Positions 1 to 7,418 are shown, counted from the first letter of the stretch. The stretch is 18,075 nucleotides of DNA from Chitinophagales bacterium (GCA_020629335.1 JAHDDN010000067.1:1-18075); one strand, 5' to 3'. Program-made: numbers and translations. The notes: generated by a model not told the origin, from the sequence alone.

Positions 1-135
1 TTGGTCTTGGAGGGAAGCCTCAATTTTCAATATATGAGTGGTGATTTGCGTTTTACGGCTTAAATTTAACTATTAGGGCTTGTAGAACTTAGTCATCATA
101 AAGCTATTTCGTATTATTGTGGCTTGATATTCGTA

Positions 136-360
136 GGCTTAGGGATGGAAGCGGTATGTGGCGGCCATGCAGCGACTTACGGCGCTTAGTGATGCGCAGG
201 CTCCAATAAGAGACAAGCAGCACTTAGCAGAGTAGGAGCAGCATAGCCACATAAGAGCGGACAGCCCGACCATGCGCCTTTGGGGAATGATAAATGCATA
301 ATGATGAATGACAAATTTGTTAGTGTATTACAGTTGATTAAGGAGCGCATGGGAAGCCCC
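136..360 (+). repeat. Structured dispersed element, copy 1 (possible ncRNA)
   Basis: This is one of three related elements in the window; the others are at 12646-12873 and, on the minus strand, 17299-17444. It folds on paper as an outer helix GGCTT (136-140) with AAGCC (354-358). This encloses hairpin I and hairpin II. Hairpin I is closed by GGG/CCC, then TATGTGGC (155-162) with GCCACATA (246-253), CTTAC (176-180) with GTAGG (232-236), and GCTTAGTG (184-191) with CACTTAGC (221-228, one mismatch). Hairpin II is CCATGCGC (270-277) with GCGCATGG (345-352). A conserved internal loop GATGGAAGCGG / GAGCGGACAG lies near the base of hairpin I. There is no open reading frame of note, and the element ends 220 bp before the S41 peptidase gene. 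The helices are seen directly; RNA function is inferred. It could instead be a non-autonomous mobile element. Nothing gene-like is seen at 1-135. Confidence 0.8.
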
Positions 361-441
361 AAATTTGGTAGATTAGTTAATTTGTTAAATAGTGTATTAA
401 TTGATATTTACTTTTTAGTAAAACTGATCAAGCGATATACC

Positions 442-533
442 AATCAACTACTTAACTAATATAAAGTGAGTAGTAAATTGGTTGAATAGTTGATTAGAAA
501 AGTTGATATAGATATATGAAGTAACTACTTAAC
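442..533 (+). repeat. Inverted/direct repeat set upstream of the S41 peptidase gene
   Basis: The 220 bases between the structured element and the S41 gene have no coding potential, but contain one motif three times. AACTACTTAAC occurs at 446-456 and again at 523-533. A near-complement GTTGAATAGTT lies between them at 481-491. The first pair extends to 15 nt (442-456 against 481-495) with 13 matches. The middle segment could therefore pair with either flank, giving two mutually exclusive hairpins in the presumed leader. Alternatively the three boxes are protein-binding sites. No clear TAnnTTTG promoter was found here, so the transcription start is unknown. Confidence 0.45.
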
Positions 534-579
534 CAGTACGCAAATTAAAAAATTCAACAAATATTATAAAACATAATTA

Positions 580-2214
580 ATGATGCAATCAAAATTTAAT
601 TCCTTACTGCTTTTCTTTGTGCTGATGACTGTAGCAGCAGTTTCTTCCCAAGCGCAAACACAAAAATTAGAGACTGACGATGTAATGTATCAGAAGAAAA
701 TGAATTCTTTTTTATCTGTATTGGATCGTTATTATAAGGCTGATGTCGATAAAGAGAAAGTGATTGAAGATGCGATTAAGGGAGCATTGAAGGAGTTGGA
801 TCCGCATTCAAATTATTATTCTGCGGAGAGTTTGAAGAAGGCGAATGAGCCATTAGAGGGAAGTTTTGAAGGAATTGGTGTACAGTTCAATATCTTGAAT
901 GATACCATTTTTATTGTAGCGAGTATTCCTGGTGGTCCGTCTGAGAAGTTGGGTATTATGGCAGGAGATAAGATCGTAACGATAGAGGAGGAGGTTGTAG
1001 CAGGAAATGGTATTACGAATGATGATGTGGTGAGTAAGTTGCGAGGTAAAAAAGGTACAGAAGTAGATGTACAGATTAAGCGTGGCAATGATGAAGGATT
1101 ATTGGACTATACGATAGTGCGGGATAAAATTCCTATTTTCAGTATGGATGCAGCTTATATGGTTACGCCAGAGATTGGTTATATTAAGTTGAATCGTTTC
1201 TCAAGAACAACGACGAAGGAATTTAAGGAAGGCTTAGCCAGCTTAAAAGAGCAGGGCGTTCAGGATTTGATTTTGGATTTGCGTGGTAATGGTGGAGGTT
1301 ATTTAGAAGAAGCCTTTAAGATTGCTGATGAGTTTTTGAGCAAGGGGAAGATGATTGTTTATACAGAAGGTAGAGCTTTTTCTCGTACGGATAGAAAGGC
1401 CACCTCTAATGGCGGTTTTGAAAGCGGTAAAGTGGTGGTATTAGTAGATGAGAATTCTGCTTCTGCCAGTGAGATTGTATCAGGAGCGATTCAGGATTGG
1501 GATAGAGGTTTAATTATTGGTAGAAGGACTTTTGGTAAGGGATTAGTACAAAGAACATTCAATTTACCAGATGGTTCGGCGGTTAGATTAACGGTATCGG
1601 ATTATTTTACGCCTTCAGGTAGATGGATACAAAAGCCATATGATCAAGGACGTGAAGAGTATCGTAAAGAAGTGAGAGAGCGTTTTGAAAAAGGGGAGTT
1701 AACAGATGAAGACAAAGTAGAATTGCCAGATTCATTAAAATTCAAGACATTGAGAAATGGTCGTGAAGTATATGGTGGTGGAGGTGTAATGCCTGATATT
1801 TTTGTTCCATTGGATACGACTCAAAACTCAGATTACTATACAGATATTAGAAGAAAAGGATTGATGAGCAAGTTTGCGTTGAATCATATTGATCAGAACA
1901 GAACGAGTTTATTAAACGATTATAAAGACATTAAGAGCTTTAATGATAAATTTGAGCTTTCGGAAGATTTATTAGAAGAGTTTTATGCCTTTGCAGCAGA
2001 AGAAGGAGTGGAAAAAAATGAAGAAGACATTAAAACATCTTTCTCTTTCATTACTTCTTATATCAAGGCATTGATTGCTCGTAACTTATTTGAAAGAGGA
2101 GCTTTCTATCAAGTAATGAATAAGGAAATAGACGCCTATCAAAAAGCGATAGAGGTCTTGACAGATGATACTTTTGACAAAATGAATATTCATTATAAAG
2201 GGGGGGATGAGTAG
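580..2214 (+). CDS. S41 family C-terminal processing peptidase (PDZ + tail-specific protease)
   Basis: An exported serine protease of the Tsp/CtpA family, expected to trim or degrade envelope proteins in the periplasm. A signal peptide covers residues 1-25 (hydrophobic core, SQA cleavage site). A PDZ domain spans about 88-175 and contains GIGVQF and the GIMAGDKI segment. The S41 catalytic core follows at about 190-345. The motif SASASE at 293-298 and TFGKGLVQ at 317-324 place the Ser/Lys dyad at S295 and K320, with the same 25-residue spacing as E. coli Tsp. The strand-forming segment DLRGNGGG (233-240) is also typical. At 544 aa it has the usual length for Bacteroidota S41 enzymes, with a C-terminal helical region of unknown role. 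The start is one of two adjacent ATG codons (580 or 583). The gene is followed after 85 bp by the HTH gene. Substrates cannot be read from the sequence. Confidence 0.93.
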   Translation: MMQSKFNSLLLFFVLMTVAAVSSQAQTQKLETDDVMYQKKMNSFLSVLDRYYKADVDKEKVIEDAIKGALKELDPHSNYYSAESLKKANEPLEGSFEGIGVQFNILNDTIFIVASIPGGPSEKLGIMAGDKIVTIEEEVVAGNGITNDDVVSKLRGKKGTEVDVQIKRGNDEGLLDYTIVRDKIPIFSMDAAYMVTPEIGYIKLNRFSRTTTKEFKEGLASLKEQGVQDLILDLRGNGGGYLEEAFKIADEFLSKGKMIVYTEGRAFSRTDRKATSNGGFESGKVVVLVDENSASASEIVSGAIQDWDRGLIIGRRTFGKGLVQRTFNLPDGSAVRLTVSDYFTPSGRWIQKPYDQGREEYRKEVRERFEKGELTDEDKVELPDSLKFKTLRNGREVYGGGGVMPDIFVPLDTTQNSDYYTDIRRKGLMSKFALNHIDQNRTSLLNDYKDIKSFNDKFELSEDLLEEFYAFAAEEGVEKNEEDIKTSFSFITSYIKALIARNLFERGAFYQVMNKEIDAYQKAIEVLTDDTFDKMNIHYKGGDE

Positions 2215-2257
2215 TTGTTTGTCCTTTATTCATGGGTTCAGAGTTGTTCATCCTTTA

Positions 2258-2279
2258 ATCACTCCAGAAGCAGAGTGAT
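2258..2279 (+). terminator. Short hairpin after the S41 gene, possible weak terminator
   Basis: ATCACTC (2258-2264) pairs perfectly with GAGTGAT (2273-2279) across an 8-nt loop and is followed by ATTTTGG. The stem is short and the T-run is poor, so it may only attenuate transcription into the HTH-mqnD pair, or it may be an operator-like inverted repeat. Confidence 0.3.
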
Positions 2280-2299
2280 ATTTTGGATATAATTAAACT

Positions 2300-2764
2300 A
2301 TGAAAAGCAGTTATTACATATCAGTTATCAAGGAAGATATAGAGACCCTATTATCTGAGGAAAAGAAGTTAAGTATAGCTCGACTTAGAGATAGGGTGAA
2401 GTTGATTCGTCTTTTGAAGGAGGGAATAGTCCCTAATTTGAAAGCGGCTGCTAAGGTAGTTGGTATGAGTGAAAGGCAGGCAATTCGTATGTGGAATATG
2501 TATAAAAAAGAAGGTTTGTCTGCCATAACTGCCACCAATTACAAAGGCAAGAAATCTAAGTTGACCGAGGATAAAGAAGAAATGCTTATTCAGCAATTGG
2601 CCAATAAAGGTTTTGAGAATTTAGCGGAAGCCCAATCTTGGATACAAAATAATTTAGGAAAAAATTATACTGTACCAGGTGTTTGGACTTTATTAAAGAG
2701 AATAAACGGTAAGAAGAAAAAAGACCAAATAACAGAGGTCAAGAATCCCAAAAAACGAAAATGA
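2300..2764 (+). CDS. Helix-turn-helix protein derived from an IS630-type transposase N-terminus
   Basis: A 154-residue basic protein with two consecutive DNA-binding-type segments. The first (about 28-74) has the homeodomain-like helix-turn-helix seen at the start of IS630-family transposases, including LKAAAKVVGMSERQAIRMW. The second (about 88-135) has the winged-helix pattern ending YTVPGVWTLLKRI. The DDE catalytic domain that normally follows is absent. No remnant of it is seen, because the stop overlaps the mqnD start codon (ATGA, 2761-2764). The tail is a lysine-rich stretch. The intact reading frame and the tight coupling to mqnD suggest a domesticated DNA-binding protein rather than a fresh transposase fragment. 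Its target and function are unknown. It could regulate the downstream gene or be a nucleoid-type factor, but neither is shown by the sequence. Confidence 0.8.
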   Translation: MKSSYYISVIKEDIETLLSEEKKLSIARLRDRVKLIRLLKEGIVPNLKAAAKVVGMSERQAIRMWNMYKKEGLSAITATNYKGKKSKLTEDKEEMLIQQLANKGFENLAEAQSWIQNNLGKNYTVPGVWTLLKRINGKKKKDQITEVKNPKKRK

Positions 2765-3585
2765 AATTAAGCTTAGGCTTTTCTCCCTGTCCCAATGATA
2801 CTTTTATATTTGATGCAATTGTCAATCAAAAATTGGCGTCAAATATAGATTGGGAGATACATATTGCTGATGTAGCAGAACTCAACCAAATGGCATTTAA
2901 TAATCAATTGGATGTTACTAAACTGAGTTATCATGCATTTGGGCATTTGACTAAGGATTATCAATTACTAAATGCAGGAAGTGCATTAGGGAATAATTGT
3001 GGTCCTTTATTGATTGCTAAAAAGCCTTATACGGAAGCAGAAATCCCCCATTTGAAAATTGCCATTCCTGGCGTATATACCACTGCCAATTTCTTATTGA
3101 GTATTGCTTATCCTGAAGCGAAAGATAAGACTAGTATGCTTTTTTCAGAAATTGAGTTAGCCGTTTTAAGTGGAGAATATGATGCAGGTTTGATTATCCA
3201 TGAGAATCGCTTCACTTATCAGGATAAGGGTTTGGTTAAATTAAAAGATTTGGGAGCGTATTGGGAACAGACATATTTGCACCCAATCCCCTTGGGTGGC
3301 ATTGCTATAAAGCGCACTTTAGCAGACGCTACCAAAAAAGAGGTCGATGAGCTAATTGCTAAAAGTGTAGCAAAGGCATTTGAGGACGCTGAGGGCACGA
3401 TTCCTTATGTTCGACAATATGCTCAAGAAATGGATACGAGTGTTATGATGAAGCATATAGCGCTCTATGTGAATGATTACAGCCTTGATTTAGGTGAAAA
3501 AGGTCGTCAAGCGATTAAAAAGCTTTATGATTTAGCAGAAAACAAAGAATTAATTCCCTCTATTGTTTCTCCTGTATTTGTTTAA
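2761..3585 (+). CDS. mqnD: 1,4-dihydroxy-6-naphthoate synthase (futalosine menaquinone pathway)
   Basis: MqnD converts cyclic de-hypoxanthine futalosine to 1,4-dihydroxy-6-naphthoate, a late step of the futalosine route to menaquinone in the cytoplasm. The N-terminus carries the family hallmark GFSPCPNDTFIF (residues 6-17). The segment DAGLIIHENRFTY places a conserved histidine at H147, which corresponds to the catalytic His145 described for the Thermus enzyme. HPIPLGG (174-180) is also typical. At 274 aa it is full length. The start codon overlaps the stop of the HTH gene by 4 bp, so translational coupling is likely. The other mqn genes are not in this window, as is common where the pathway is scattered. 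Identification is firm; the pathway statement is established knowledge. Confidence 0.95.
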   Translation: MKLSLGFSPCPNDTFIFDAIVNQKLASNIDWEIHIADVAELNQMAFNNQLDVTKLSYHAFGHLTKDYQLLNAGSALGNNCGPLLIAKKPYTEAEIPHLKIAIPGVYTTANFLLSIAYPEAKDKTSMLFSEIELAVLSGEYDAGLIIHENRFTYQDKGLVKLKDLGAYWEQTYLHPIPLGGIAIKRTLADATKKEVDELIAKSVAKAFEDAEGTIPYVRQYAQEMDTSVMMKHIALYVNDYSLDLGEKGRQAIKKLYDLAENKELIPSIVSPVFV

Positions 3586-3796
3586 ACATTTAATAAAACT
3601 TATCAACAACACAATTCGCTGTTAATCAGTGCGGTATGTCTTTATTTAGTGCGTTATGGCAATAAATCTTGAAAAAAATCCGTTGTGAATTCGTGTTTCT
3701 ACCAAAAAATATTTGCTATATTGCGTTATCAAATTATTAAAAAGTGATGATTGTATAGTGTATTTGCTTAGGTAGTGATAGAAAACTAAACATCCA

Positions 3797-4570
3797 ATGA
3801 AATTACTTAGATCGCTTGTTATTATTGCATTGATTTTTACATTTTCAGAGGCTCTTAGCGGCTCTAAATCAGTAAATTTAAATGCTTCATTAATCAATAT
3901 TTCAGATGCAAAAGAGGTAAAAGCATTAGCTTTTGAAGATCATATAGCGAATTTATACCAGCAGATGGACTTAAAAAGCCTTGAGATGAATTTTGAGGCA
4001 TTTAAATCGGGCATGGTAGGATATTATAATTTGCTTGAAAAACGCCTTATTAGCAATGCAGAAACACTTTCAATCATAGATTTTCAAAAGCCATCTACTC
4101 AAAAAAGGCTTTATATCCTGGATTTAAAAGAAAATAAGTTATTATACCACAGTTTAGTCTCTCATGGCAAAAACACGGGTAATAATTATGCAAAATATTT
4201 TTCAAATAAGCCTAATTCCTATCAATCAAGTTTAGGATTATTTAGGACAGCTGAGACTTATCATGGTAAACATGGGTATTCACTTAGATTAGATGGGCTC
4301 GAGAATGGTATTAATCACAATGCTCGGGATAGAGCTATTGTGATGCACAAAGCGGACTATGTTTCAGAATCTTTTGTAAACAGACGAGGCCGCTTGGGAA
4401 GGAGTTGGGGGTGCCCTGCACTCCCAGTTGAAGACAGCAAAAATATCATTGATCAGATCAAAGATGGGACCTGCCTATTTATATTCTTTGATACGGATGA
4501 ATACGCAAACGAATCAGATTATCAAGACTACAATATAGCGATTGATTCTTATTTTGATCAATCCACTTAA
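3797..4570 (+). CDS. Exported YkuD_2-type murein L,D-transpeptidase-like protein
   Basis: A 257-residue protein with a signal peptide at about 1-20 and a catalytic domain of the YkuD_2 type, the murein L,D-transpeptidase-like family common in Bacteroidota. The diagnostic stretch is ADYVSESF...GRLGRSWGCPALP, with the catalytic cysteine at C206 and accompanying histidines at H184 (IVMHKADYV) and H123 (VSHGKNTG). The family is expected to make or edit 3-3 cross-links or attach proteins to peptidoglycan in the periplasm; the specific activity here is inferred. About 80 residues of helical sequence precede the catalytic domain. The gene stands alone, with 211 bp upstream that show no clear consensus promoter and a weak terminator-like hairpin downstream. 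Confidence 0.9.
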   Translation: MKLLRSLVIIALIFTFSEALSGSKSVNLNASLINISDAKEVKALAFEDHIANLYQQMDLKSLEMNFEAFKSGMVGYYNLLEKRLISNAETLSIIDFQKPSTQKRLYILDLKENKLLYHSLVSHGKNTGNNYAKYFSNKPNSYQSSLGLFRTAETYHGKHGYSLRLDGLENGINHNARDRAIVMHKADYVSESFVNRRGRLGRSWGCPALPVEDSKNIIDQIKDGTCLFIFFDTDEYANESDYQDYNIAIDSYFDQST

Positions 4571-4635
4571 TTCATACTTTTTTATACATTATTGGGACTC
4601 AACATTTAAGCACTTAAACACCAATTTAATTAATT

Positions 4636-4660
4636 CAAGCTATCTATTTTAGCTTGTTTA
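4636..4660 (+). terminator. Weak hairpin terminator after the L,D-transpeptidase gene
   Basis: CAAGCTA (4636-4642) pairs with TAGCTTG (4650-4656) over a 7-nt loop and is followed by TTTA. It lies about 66 bp after the stop codon. The T-run is short, so termination is plausible but not certain. Confidence 0.4.
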
Positions 4661-4676
4661 GGGTGAGCTATATAAT

Positions 4677-4836
4677 GAACTCATTTAAAGTTTTCCTACT
4701 GGCTTAGAAAATGGCTGTTTTTCCGTATTTCTTCGTTATTTTTTCGGTCCGTAGCCCTGCTATGCACCTCAAAAATGCCTTGAACTACGAAAGAACAGTT
4801 AATTTTCAGCTTCATTATAAAACTTTAAATGAGTTC
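4677..4836 (+). mobile_element. MITE-like terminal-inverted-repeat element, copy 1 (160 bp)
   Basis: Bounded by a perfect 18-bp terminal inverted repeat, GAACTCATTTAAAGTTTT. It is flanked on both sides by AAT, a possible 3-bp target duplication. The interior encodes no protein and contains a central hairpin CGTAGCCCTGCTATG (4750-4764). A clearly alignable copy in opposite orientation lies at 13866-14040. It fills most of the 303-bp gap between the L,D-transpeptidase and lipoprotein genes, ending 37 bp before the latter's start codon. No transposase with matching ends is in the window, so the mobilising enzyme is unknown. Confidence 0.75.
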
Positions 4837-4873
4837 AATATGCCCTATCATTATTTAACTTTATACCATAATA

Positions 4874-5644
4874 ATGAACAGGATAACCTATTGTTTTTCG
4901 ATTTTAGTTTTATTTGCTTTAACTTCTTGCTCTAATACAGAAGAGCAAACAAAGGAAGTATCTAATATGGAGGGGATAATGAAAGATGCCAATAAAACGG
5001 CGTCGTCCCATAAAAACTTTGATAAAGCATATAAGATTAATGAACCGCCACGGACTATTAAAGATTATTTTTTTCTATTGCCTGATAAACATTTAAAAGG
5101 CTTAGGATCAGAAGCAAGTAAGCAATTAGCCCTTGCTCAGGATAATCAATCTGAATTGATTTGGAATGATCAAGATCAATTCCTTTATATCAAAAACCCC
5201 AAGTGGGAAAATACGCTTTCTTTATACGAGTTAAAGGATGGCGAGAAAATTTTAGCCGTCGGCTCAGGTGTTTGCCTAGATGCTTGTTGCGAGTGGGATA
5301 CACAGTTCCTTCAATATAAGGATAAAGAGTGGGTAAACTTAACTGATAAGTACTTACCTGAAATTACCTTCAAAAATTTCTGCCAAAAGCCTGAACAGTT
5401 AGAGTTATTGACTGATCTAGCAATGGAGCAAGCCATTCGTATTGAGATTAGACATCAATTAACCGAAAGCAAGTCACCCATTATTTCTCAAATCGATATT
5501 TGTTTTGAGGAAGGAGTAGAAGAGGTGGATCTTTCTGAGATTACGAATAATCAATTATTTATTAATTGGGAAAATAACGAGTTTGTTTTAGATGAAAACT
5601 CTATCTGGTCTATGGATGAGTTATATACTTACGTAGGAGAATAA
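4874..5644 (+). CDS. Unrecognised lipoprotein with a cysteine cluster
   Basis: A 256-residue protein with an N-terminal lipoprotein signal, hydrophobic core followed by LTSC with the lipidated cysteine at C19. It is therefore membrane-anchored and exposed outside the cytoplasm. I do not recognise the mature domain. Visible features are a polar linker to about residue 55, the segment DYFFLLPDKHLKGLG (64-78), and SGVCLDACCE (131-140) with C134, C138 and C139. C160 and C200 lie further on. A TIR element ends just upstream, so its promoter may lie in or before that element. A strong terminator follows directly after the stop. The reading is secure as a gene, but the function is unknown. Confidence 0.8.
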   Translation: MNRITYCFSILVLFALTSCSNTEEQTKEVSNMEGIMKDANKTASSHKNFDKAYKINEPPRTIKDYFFLLPDKHLKGLGSEASKQLALAQDNQSELIWNDQDQFLYIKNPKWENTLSLYELKDGEKILAVGSGVCLDACCEWDTQFLQYKDKEWVNLTDKYLPEITFKNFCQKPEQLELLTDLAMEQAIRIEIRHQLTESKSPIISQIDICFEEGVEEVDLSEITNNQLFINWENNEFVLDENSIWSMDELYTYVGE

Positions 5645-5651
5645 TAAGTAT

Positions 5652-5696
5652 AAAAAAATCAGGAAGTTAATTTATGTTAGCTTCCTGATTTTCTTC
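5652..5696 (+). terminator. Strong, probably bidirectional terminator
   Basis: AATCAGGAAGTTAA (5657-5670) pairs with TTAGCTTCCTGATT (5677-5690), giving 14 pairs including one G-T, over a 6-nt loop. An A-run precedes it and TTTTCTT follows. It lies 12 bp after the lipoprotein stop codon and should isolate that gene from the DUF922 gene. Confidence 0.85.
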
Positions 5697-5710
5697 CGTT
5701 TTTGATGTAA

Positions 5711-5718
5711 TAATTTTG
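5711..5718 (+). promoter_or_regulatory. Candidate -7 element TAATTTTG for the DUF922 gene
   Basis: TAATTTTG matches the Bacteroidota -7 consensus TAnnTTTG. It lies between the terminator and the DUF922 start codon, implying a leader of about 65 nt. A well-spaced TTG -33 box was not found, so support is moderate. Confidence 0.4.
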
Positions 5719-5789
5719 TGATTTTGGGGTTATAATAGAACGACTATAATAAGACCGCTTTATTGTTTGACCGTTGAAATAGGGAGATT

Positions 5790-6386
5790 ATGTTGGATAT
5801 ATTTAGAGTTATTTATTTTAATTTGGCCTTTCTGCTATTTTCTGATGGACTTATTACTGATCATTACTATTGTGATCATGAACATCAGTTTAGCATAGAA
5901 AAAATGGAAAAGGAAAATTCGGCCCGTGTTACTTGGACTCCAGAAGTAAAATTAAGTTGGGATGATTTTCAGGCAACACCGCATGAATCTAATGGGAAAG
6001 TAGCGGCATTAACATGCTCCATTATTACTTATAAGTATCATTGTGAAGGGGAGGAGTTGATAATCAGCGTTTTTGCGGAATTTAGCAAAGAGCTCTCTTG
6101 GGTTAAGCCAGAAGCTAAAAGCGATTATGTTTTAAAGCATGAACAATTACATTTTGATATTACTGAGTTGTATGCACGTATTTTAGAAGAAGAGTTAGCA
6201 ATGCGCCAATTTGTATGTGGTGAAGAGAATTTGGTTGAGGAAGTAGTGGATGATATTATGTCTCAATGGGAGTACTTTCAGCACAAATATGATAAAGAAA
6301 CATTTTACAGCTTAGATGAGTCCATGCAATTAAGCTGGAATTCCTTTATTGCCGATCGATTATCTAATTATCACTATAGTAAGTAA
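5790..6386 (+). CDS. DUF922 family protein, putative exported zinc metalloprotease
   Basis: A 198-residue protein. Residues about 1-20 are hydrophobic and could act as a signal peptide or anchor. The central part (about 50-135) matches the DUF922 pattern, with LSWDDF early on and HEQLHFDITELYAR at 117-130. The latter contains an HExxH zincin motif (H117, E118, H121). The family has been described as predicted zinc-dependent proteases; substrate and activity are not established, and the third zinc ligand is not evident to me. AGGGAG lies just before the ATG, an unusually Shine-Dalgarno-like spacing for this window, and supports this start. It sits between a strong upstream terminator and a 230-bp gap, so it is probably transcribed alone. 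Confidence 0.8.
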   Translation: MLDIFRVIYFNLAFLLFSDGLITDHYYCDHEHQFSIEKMEKENSARVTWTPEVKLSWDDFQATPHESNGKVAALTCSIITYKYHCEGEELIISVFAEFSKELSWVKPEAKSDYVLKHEQLHFDITELYARILEEELAMRQFVCGEENLVEEVVDDIMSQWEYFQHKYDKETFYSLDESMQLSWNSFIADRLSNYHYSK

Positions 6387-6617
6387 GAACGCATCCGTTT
6401 ATTGCTCCTAACATCGGTCTAAAAAATCAGACATTTTTATTTTAAATTTATTAAATGGCTCACAGCAATTTATTTGCCACTTCCAAATTGAAAAAAATAG
6501 CTTGCCCTTAGTTATTGATAATCAGTACTTTAATGAAGTAAGTTGAGAAATGAGTTTCGATTGGATTGCTTTTTGGACTTAAAGAAAGCAATTACGGTTA
6601 TGTTCAAATATCCAATC

Positions 6618-7418
6618 ATGAAACGCTTATTATTTATTCTCATTTTACTGTTTAGTGTATCTGCGCTTTATAGCCAAAATTCAGAGTACACTTATAAGTC
6701 ATTTTCCAAAATAAATGATTTAGATGAAGTGAGTGGGCGTATATTTGTCCCAGCTTTATATGAGAGGGGATATGCCGGTGCTGAAGAGCTTGATCCAGGA
6801 GAAGTGGTCATTCGAATTAATCAAAAGAGTGTGAATTTTGAAGGAGTTTATGATATGTCTTACTTCAATATTATACAAATCACTCCTTCAAAAGTTGGCT
6901 ACAATATTGAGTTGATGGATATTGATGGTGAGCGTGCTAAAATAAAGTTAGTATTAGACGCCTATAACTATGTAGATCTTTTGTACTTCAATTCTAAATA
7001 CTATGGTGAGCATACCTTCTTCTTAGAGCAGCGCCCCAAAGCTGTTTTGAAAAAAGAGCGTTTGTATTATACTTTGAAAGCAGAAAAGCAAATTGAAGAT
7101 TATGCCAGTTTGATTGGAGATACGATTGTACCTTATTACAAATTAGACTTAGACGATAAAAAGAATACTCCTTGTTCTATCAATAGAAAAGAGAGCATGA
7201 AAATTGTTTTCGAAGATGGGGAGATATTTTTAGGAGAAGAAAGTTATTCTGTAAAAAAGGTAAAGAAAGAGCCGAGAATTGCTAACTATTTACCAGGTAT
7301 TAGAAAGGTATTTAGGATACAATTCAAAAATAAGCAAGAGGCTTTTTTATACCTCGACAAAAGAAATGAGATGGCTTATTTTGAAATGGCAGAAGAGCGA
7401 TTTTATCTCAAGCCTTAA
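6618..7418 (+). CDS. Unrecognised exported protein
   Basis: A 266-residue protein starting with a clear signal peptide, MKRLLFILILLFSVSALYSQ, cleaved near residue 18-20. I chose this ATG because the open frame continues upstream to a TTG at 6543, but those 25 residues would bury the signal peptide. The mature part is rich in charged and aromatic residues and looks like mixed beta structure. It includes GEVVIRINQ early on and a C-terminal half with repeated short strands. I do not recognise a family. It may be periplasmic or surface-associated. It has a strong terminator 93 bp after its stop and converges on lpdA. Gene call is firm, function unknown. Confidence 0.78.
   Translation: MKRLLFILILLFSVSALYSQNSEYTYKSFSKINDLDEVSGRIFVPALYERGYAGAEELDPGEVVIRINQKSVNFEGVYDMSYFNIIQITPSKVGYNIELMDIDGERAKIKLVLDAYNYVDLLYFNSKYYGEHTFFLEQRPKAVLKKERLYYTLKAEKQIEDYASLIGDTIVPYYKLDLDDKKNTPCSINRKESMKIVFEDGEIFLGEESYSVKKVKKEPRIANYLPGIRKVFRIQFKNKQEAFLYLDKRNEMAYFEMAEERFYLKP

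Noticed and set aside
1..63. Open frame ending in TAA at 61-63 that could be the tail of an upstream gene
   Set aside because: Only 20 codons are visible, with no recognisable motif; an open stretch of this length is expected by chance.
2063..2251. Minus-strand open frame antisense to the end of the S41 gene
   Set aside because: No motif or signal, and fully explained as a shadow of the S41 reading frame; the same applies to other antisense frames over mqnD, lpdA, ftsK and the aldo/keto reductase.
3586..3796. Possible promoter TGTATTTG (3759-3766) and a bulged inverted repeat (3608-3697) before the L,D-transpeptidase gene
   Set aside because: The box misses the TAnnTTTG consensus at one base and has no spaced TTG; the inverted repeat arms are about 70 bp apart.
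4711..4935. 74-codon open frame on the plus strand
   Set aside because: It runs through the TIR element and overlaps the start of the lipoprotein gene in another frame; its composition is not protein-like.
6543..6617. N-terminal extension of the exported protein from a TTG start
   Set aside because: It would place 25 residues before a clean signal peptide; the ATG at 6618 fits better.
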